DNA from: an uncultured Clostridia bacterium | GTDB taxonomy: Bacteria > Bacillota > Clostridia > Oscillospirales > Butyricicoccaceae | Direction: 5' to 3' | NCBI GenBank assembly: GCA_945486175.1 | Contig: CALYTA010000026.1 | Span: forward strand, 1-8,457 | Length of the DNA: 8,457 bases | Shown: one piece after another, positions 5,048 through 8,457 of the stretch | How the letters are laid out: each line of letters starts with the position of its first letter | Numbering within the stretch: position 1 is the first letter of the stretch | The notes under the pieces: generated by a model | What the model saw: the letters and a program-made list of their open reading frames with translations, nothing else | What the model was told of the DNA's origin: nothing | Databases searched by the model: none | Made by a program: the position numbers and the translations under genes

Positions 5048-6721
5048 GTGAAAACAACAACACTGGATACGGATATTCTCATCCTCGGCGGCGGCGCGGC
5101 GGGCTGCTATGCGGCGCTGACCCTGCGGGAAAAGGCACCGGATGCAAACGTGCTCATTCTGGAAAAGGCGGATATCCGGCGCAGCGGCTGCCTGGCGGCG
5201 GGCGTCAACGCACTCAATGCCTATATCGTGCCGGGCAAGACGCCGGATTTTTACGTGGATTATGCGAAAAAGGACGCGCACGGCATTGTGCGGGAGGACT
5301 TATTGCTCAGCATGAGTGAGCGCCTCAATGAGGTGACACACCGCCTGGAACAGCTTGGACTGGTTATTCTTAAGGATGAAAACGGAAATTATGTCACGCG
5401 CGGCAACCGCAATGTGAAGATCAACGGCGAGAACATCAAGCCGCTGCTCGCGCAGGCGGTGCGCGAATGTGAGAATGTAACCGTGATGAACCGCGTCAAT
5501 GCGGTGGATTATATTGTCGAAAACGGCAGAATTGCAGGCGTGTTTGCCAACGATGTGCGCGAAGAAAAAATATATTTTATCCGCTGCCGCGCATGTATCT
5601 GCGCGACGGGCGGCGCAGCGGGGCTGTACCGCCCCAACAATCCGGGCTTTTCCCGGCACAAGATGTGGTATCCGCCGTTCAACACCGGCGCGGGCTATGC
5701 GATGGGAATTCGTGCAGGTGCAGAGATGACAACATTTGAAATGCGTTTTATCGCCCTGCGCTGTAAGGATACGATTGCACCGACCGGGACGCTTGCACAG
5801 GGCGTCGGTGCAAAGCAGGTCAATGCGCACGGTGAAATATATGAGCAGAAATACGGCCTGACCACCTCCCAGCGCGTATATGGCACTGTGATGGAAAACC
5901 GGGAGGGACGCGGCCCCTGTTACCTGCGCACAAAGGGCATCACGCCGGAGCAGGCGGACAGCCTGAAAAAGGCATATCTGAATATGGCGCCGTCCCAGAC
6001 GCTCAAATGGCTGGAAAACGGCAGCTCTCCCGATGAGGAAAATGTTGAAATTGAGGGCACGGAGCCGTACATTGTCGGAGGACATACCGCGAGCGGATAC
6101 TGGGTGGATTCTGACCGCATGACGACCATTGACGGCCTGTTCGCAGCGGGCGACGTGGCGGGCGGAAGCCCACAAAAATATGTCACCGGCGCACTCGCAG
6201 AGGGTGAGATCGCGGCGGAGGCCGCGGCGGCATATGTACAGAGGCCGCTGGGCAGCGTATCCGAGGCCTATATGCAGCAGCGCACAGAAGAAGTTCAGAA
6301 ATATTTTGAAAATACAGGGCTGTTCACGACGGAACAGCTGGAAGAAGCCATGCAGGGGATCATGGACCATTATGCGGGCGGCATCAGCACGGACTACGGG
6401 TTCACGGAATCCGGTCTGGAGCTGGCAGACCAGAAGATTCAGCGGCTTATCCAGCTAAGCGACAGCGTGCATGTCTCCGACATGCAGGAGCTGACGCGGC
6501 TGTTTGAACTGCGGGAACGCCTGCTCGTCTGCCGCGTGGTCATCGCGCATCTGGCAGACCGGAAGGAAACCCGCTGGCACTGCTTCGCGGAAAATCTCGA
6601 TCATCCGCAGAGCGATGACAGCTGGCTGAAATATGTCAATTCCCGTTATGAAAACGGCGAAATCCACATGCTCCACCGCGAGCTGGTAGGGAGGCACGAA
6701 CGATATGAGCATTCAAATTGA
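5048..6721 (+). CDS. aprA: Adenylylsulfate (APS) reductase alpha subunit, short AprA type
   Basis: A 557-residue flavoprotein expected to reduce APS to sulfite and AMP at FAD. It belongs to the fumarate reductase/succinate dehydrogenase flavoprotein superfamily: FAD-binding GGGAAG (14-19), RSGCLAAGVNALNAY (45-59), and the second FAD segment GLFAAGDVAGGSPQKYVTGA (363-382). By alignment from memory to Archaeoglobus AprA, the substrate-site residues Asn, Trp, Arg and His appear conserved as Asn58, Trp207, Arg238 (in LRCKD) and His346 (in GGHTASGYW); this distinguishes it from true fumarate reductases. It is about 80-100 residues shorter than dissimilatory AprA. GTG is the start. Its end overlaps aprB by 17 nt, pointing to a coupled 1:1 complex. 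Placement between the sulfate importer and CysDN indicates an assimilatory role. Annotation pipelines may label it FrdA/SdhA; context and aprB argue against this. Confidence 0.87.
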   Translation: MKTTTLDTDILILGGGAAGCYAALTLREKAPDANVLILEKADIRRSGCLAAGVNALNAYIVPGKTPDFYVDYAKKDAHGIVREDLLLSMSERLNEVTHRLEQLGLVILKDENGNYVTRGNRNVKINGENIKPLLAQAVRECENVTVMNRVNAVDYIVENGRIAGVFANDVREEKIYFIRCRACICATGGAAGLYRPNNPGFSRHKMWYPPFNTGAGYAMGIRAGAEMTTFEMRFIALRCKDTIAPTGTLAQGVGAKQVNAHGEIYEQKYGLTTSQRVYGTVMENREGRGPCYLRTKGITPEQADSLKKAYLNMAPSQTLKWLENGSSPDEENVEIEGTEPYIVGGHTASGYWVDSDRMTTIDGLFAAGDVAGGSPQKYVTGALAEGEIAAEAAAAYVQRPLGSVSEAYMQQRTEEVQKYFENTGLFTTEQLEEAMQGIMDHYAGGISTDYGFTESGLELADQKIQRLIQLSDSVHVSDMQELTRLFELRERLLVCRVVIAHLADRKETRWHCFAENLDHPQSDDSWLKYVNSRYENGEIHMLHRELVGRHERYEHSN

Positions 6722-7016
6722 CCGGAACAAATGCATCGGCTGCCGGCGGTGTGCAGATATCTGTCCCGGAACACTGTTCTGTATGAAGGACAGCCGGGCA
6801 TGTATGCGCTACCCGGAGGAATGCTGGGGCTGTGTGTCCTGCGTCAAGGAATGTCCGGTTCATGCCATTTCACTGTATCTCGGCGCAGACATCGGCGGCA
6901 TGGGCAGCCGTATGACAGTGCGCCGCACCGGCAGCCTGCTGCATTGGACGGTTGCCCGTCCGGACAGCACGACAGAAACCATCACGGTAGATACCCGCGA
7001 TGCGAACAAATATTAA
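6705..7016 (+). CDS. aprB: APS reductase beta subunit, short ferredoxin-like AprB
   Basis: A 103-residue iron-sulfur protein that would pass electrons to the FAD of AprA. Two [4Fe-4S] motifs are clear: C10-x2-C13-x2-C16-x3-C20-P and C40-x2-C43-x2-C46-x3-C50-P. Two extra cysteines (C26, C33) lie between them. CWGCVSC (40-46) keeps the Trp (41) found in the corresponding place in AprB of sulfate reducers, where it lies on the electron path. The stretch after the clusters (GADIGGMGSRM then HWTV, 60-83) resembles the beta-sheet region of AprB, which distinguishes it from an ordinary 2[4Fe-4S] ferredoxin. It stops where dissimilatory AprB carries a long C-terminal tail that wraps AprA. The start at 6705 lies inside aprA, 10 nt after AGGGAGG (6688-6694). 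The electron donor is unknown. Confidence 0.87.
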   Translation: MSIQIDRNKCIGCRRCADICPGTLFCMKDSRACMRYPEECWGCVSCVKECPVHAISLYLGADIGGMGSRMTVRRTGSLLHWTVARPDSTTETITVDTRDANKY

Positions 7017-7036
7017 ATGTTTGGAGATGAACAACG

Positions 7037-7936
7037 ATGAGTGAATTTTCCCACCTCGACCAGTTAGAGGCAGAGGCTATCTATATTATGCGCGAAGTCG
7101 CAGCGGAATGTGAACGTCCGGTTATGCTGTATTCCATCGGCAAGGACAGCTCCGTCATGCTGCATCTGGCGATGAAGGCGTTTTATCCCGAAAAGCCGCC
7201 GTTTCCGTTCCTGCATATCGACACAACGTGGAAGTTCCATGAGATGATTGAATTTCGCGACCGCAAGGCGAAGGAGCTCGGCATTGAGATGCTGGTATAC
7301 TCCAATCCGGAGGGGCTGGCACAGGGCATCAATCCGTTTGACCACGGCGCGGCCTATACCGATATCATGAAAACCCAGGCGCTCAAGCAGGCGCTGAAAA
7401 AATATGGCTTCACCGCTGCCTTCGGCGGTGGCCGCCGCGACGAGGAGAAGTCGCGCGCAAAGGAACGCATTTTCTCGTTCCGCAACGAAGCACAGGCATG
7501 GGATCCGAAAAACCAGCGCCCGGAGATGTGGAAGCTGTACAACACCCGCATCAACAAGGGCGAGAGCATCCGTGTGTTCCCACTGTCCAACTGGACGGAA
7601 AAGGACATCTGGCAGTATATCCAGCGCGAAAACATCGACATTGTGCCGCTGTATTTTGCGGCGGAGCATCCGGTGGTTGAGCGCGACGGCAACCTGATTA
7701 TGGTCGATGATGACCGCATGCGCCTGAACGAGGGCGAGGTGCCGCAGATCAAGAAAGTCCGCTTCCGCACGCTCGGCTGCTATCCGCTGACCGGTGCGGT
7801 CGAATCGGATGCAACAACACTGGATGAGGTCATTTCGGAAACGCTGTCGGCTGTCACCTCCGAGCGCACCAGCCGTGTCATTGACAAGGAAGCTGCCGGC
7901 AGCATGGAACGCAGAAAGAGAGAAGGATATTTCTGA
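7037..7936 (+). CDS. cysD: Sulfate adenylyltransferase subunit 2, CysD
   Basis: A 299-residue cytoplasmic catalytic subunit of ATP sulfurylase, forming APS and pyrophosphate from sulfate and ATP. It is an N-type ATP pyrophosphatase: the PP-loop SIGKDS is at 33-38. Other family blocks are [17 protein letters not shown] (59-75), [17 protein letters not shown] (128-144), [17 protein letters not shown] (179-195) and [14 protein letters not shown] (244-257). It ends in the characteristic basic tail ERRKREGYF. Length matches the family (about 300), which separates it from PAPS/APS reductases (CysH) of the same fold: those lack these blocks and carry a C-terminal catalytic Cys motif. The binding site TGGAG is at 7022-7026. 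The stop overlaps cysN by one base (TGATG), usual for this heterodimer. Confidence 0.97.
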   Translation: MSEFSHLDQLEAEAIYIMREVAAECERPVMLYSIGKDSSVMLHLAMKAFYPEKPPFPFLHIDTTWKFHEMIEFRDRKAKELGIEMLVYSNPEGLAQGINPFDHGAAYTDIMKTQALKQALKKYGFTAAFGGGRRDEEKSRAKERIFSFRNEAQAWDPKNQRPEMWKLYNTRINKGESIRVFPLSNWTEKDIWQYIQRENIDIVPLYFAAEHPVVERDGNLIMVDDDRMRLNEGEVPQIKKVRFRTLGCYPLTGAVESDATTLDEVISETLSAVTSERTSRVIDKEAAGSMERRKREGYF

Positions 7937-8457
7937 TGAAAAATCTGTTGAAATTTATTACATGCGGCAGTGTGGACGACGGCAAGTCCACACTGATCGG
8001 ACATATTTTATACGATACCAAGAAGCTGTACACCGATCAGGAGCAGGCGCTTGCGCTGGAAAGCAAGGTCGGCAGCCGCGGCGGTGAAATCGACTATTCT
8101 CTGCTGCTCGACGGTCTGATGGCAGAGCGTGAGCAGGGCATCACCATCGACGTCGCGTATCGCTATTTTACGACGGACAACCGCAGTTTTATCGTTGCTG
8201 ATACGCCGGGACATGAGGAATACACGAGAAACATGGCGGTCGGCGCATCGTTTGCCGATCTCGCTATCATCCTCGTAGATGCATCACAGGGCGTGCTGGT
8301 ACAGACCCGCCGCCATGCGCGTATCTGTGCACTGATGGGCATTCGTTATTTTATCTTTGCGCTCAACAAGATGGATCTGGTCGGCTACAGTGAGGCGCGC
8401 TTTCGCAAAATTGAGGCGGAAATTCATGCACTCTCCGAAGAGCTGCATCTGCACAGT
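7936..8457 (+). CDS. cysN: Sulfate adenylyltransferase subunit 1, CysN (GTPase), 3'-truncated
   Basis: The gene starts at ATG 7936, overlapping the cysD stop by one base, with AGAAGGA at 7921-7927 (8 nt spacing) as binding site; 174 codons are present before the window ends. It is an EF-Tu-like GTPase whose GTP hydrolysis drives APS formation by CysD. Visible G motifs: G1 GSVDDGKST (11-19), G2 GITID (68-72, Thr70), G3 DTPGHE (89-94) and G4 NKMD (144-147). [12 protein letters not shown] and the [23 protein letters not shown] block are typical of CysN rather than translation factors. Domains 2 and 3 lie outside the window. Whether a CysC kinase is fused at the C-terminus, as in NodQ, cannot be seen; with an APS reductase present it would not be needed for reduction. 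Confidence 0.96.
   Translation, partial: MKNLLKFITCGSVDDGKSTLIGHILYDTKKLYTDQEQALALESKVGSRGGEIDYSLLLDGLMAEREQGITIDVAYRYFTTDNRSFIVADTPGHEEYTRNMAVGASFADLAIILVDASQGVLVQTRRHARICALMGIRYFIFALNKMDLVGYSEARFRKIEAEIHALSEELHLHS

Noticed and set aside
3842..5281. Long minus-strand ORF (479 codons) opposite cysW/cysA/aprA
   Set aside because: It mirrors well-recognised genes on the plus strand; its product is Arg/Cys/His-rich with no domain, as expected from antisense reading of GC-rich coding DNA.
5300..6370. Long minus-strand ORF (356 codons) opposite aprA
   Set aside because: Same reasoning: full overlap with aprA and an unstructured, His/Arg/Cys-rich product without recognisable motifs.
5048..6721. 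Fumarate reductase/succinate dehydrogenase flavoprotein identity for aprA
   Set aside because: The superfamily fold is shared, but the likely APS-site residues, the AprB-like partner overlapping its end, and the sulfate gene context fit APS reductase better.

Overview
The window is one almost gap-free operon for taking up sulfate and reducing it to sulfite. It lies downstream of the 3' end of an unrelated-looking regulator gene. Several features point to a Gram-positive of the class Clostridia with moderate to high GC content, plausibly a gut Oscillospirales/Butyricicoccus-type organism: the lipobox on the sulfate-binding protein, strong purine-rich ribosome binding sites of the AGGAGG type, several TTG/GTG starts, and a YesN-type response regulator. 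The genus is a guess; nothing in the window fixes it.

Layout: (1) 1-752, 3' part of an AraC-type response regulator, closed by a very strong intrinsic terminator (756-800). (2) 801-1109, an AT-rich control region. It has a well-formed promoter (904-909 / 927-932, 17 bp spacer), a perfect 14-bp palindrome and spaced direct repeats upstream of it, an inverted repeat just downstream of the expected transcription start, and a 19-codon leader ORF (1000-1059) with its own ribosome binding site. The leader ends in Met-Arg-Cys-Arg-Arg. (3) 1110-5032, sulfate ABC transporter: lipoprotein Sbp, permeases CysT and CysW, ATPase CysA. A GC-rich GAAA-loop hairpin separates sbp from cysT. (4) 5048-7016, AprA/AprB-type APS reductase of a short form (557 and 103 residues). 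(5) 7037-8457, ATP sulfurylase CysD and the first 174 codons of CysN, cut by the window edge.

How the genes work together: Sbp captures sulfate outside the membrane, CysTWA imports it, CysDN activates it with ATP (and GTP hydrolysis) to APS, and AprAB reduces APS to sulfite and AMP. No thioredoxin-type CysH and no CysC kinase are present within the window. Sulfite reductase would have to be encoded elsewhere, perhaps downstream. The combination of an AprAB-type reductase with the assimilatory enzyme CysDN and a sulfate importer is the main biochemical point of interest.

The most interesting regulatory observation is the leader ORF. A pyrimidine run inside it (1030-1037) is complementary to the sbp ribosome binding site (1093-1100), and a ribosome paused at the single Cys codon would sit over that run. 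This suggests a cysteine-sensing translational switch, which is inference from sequence only.
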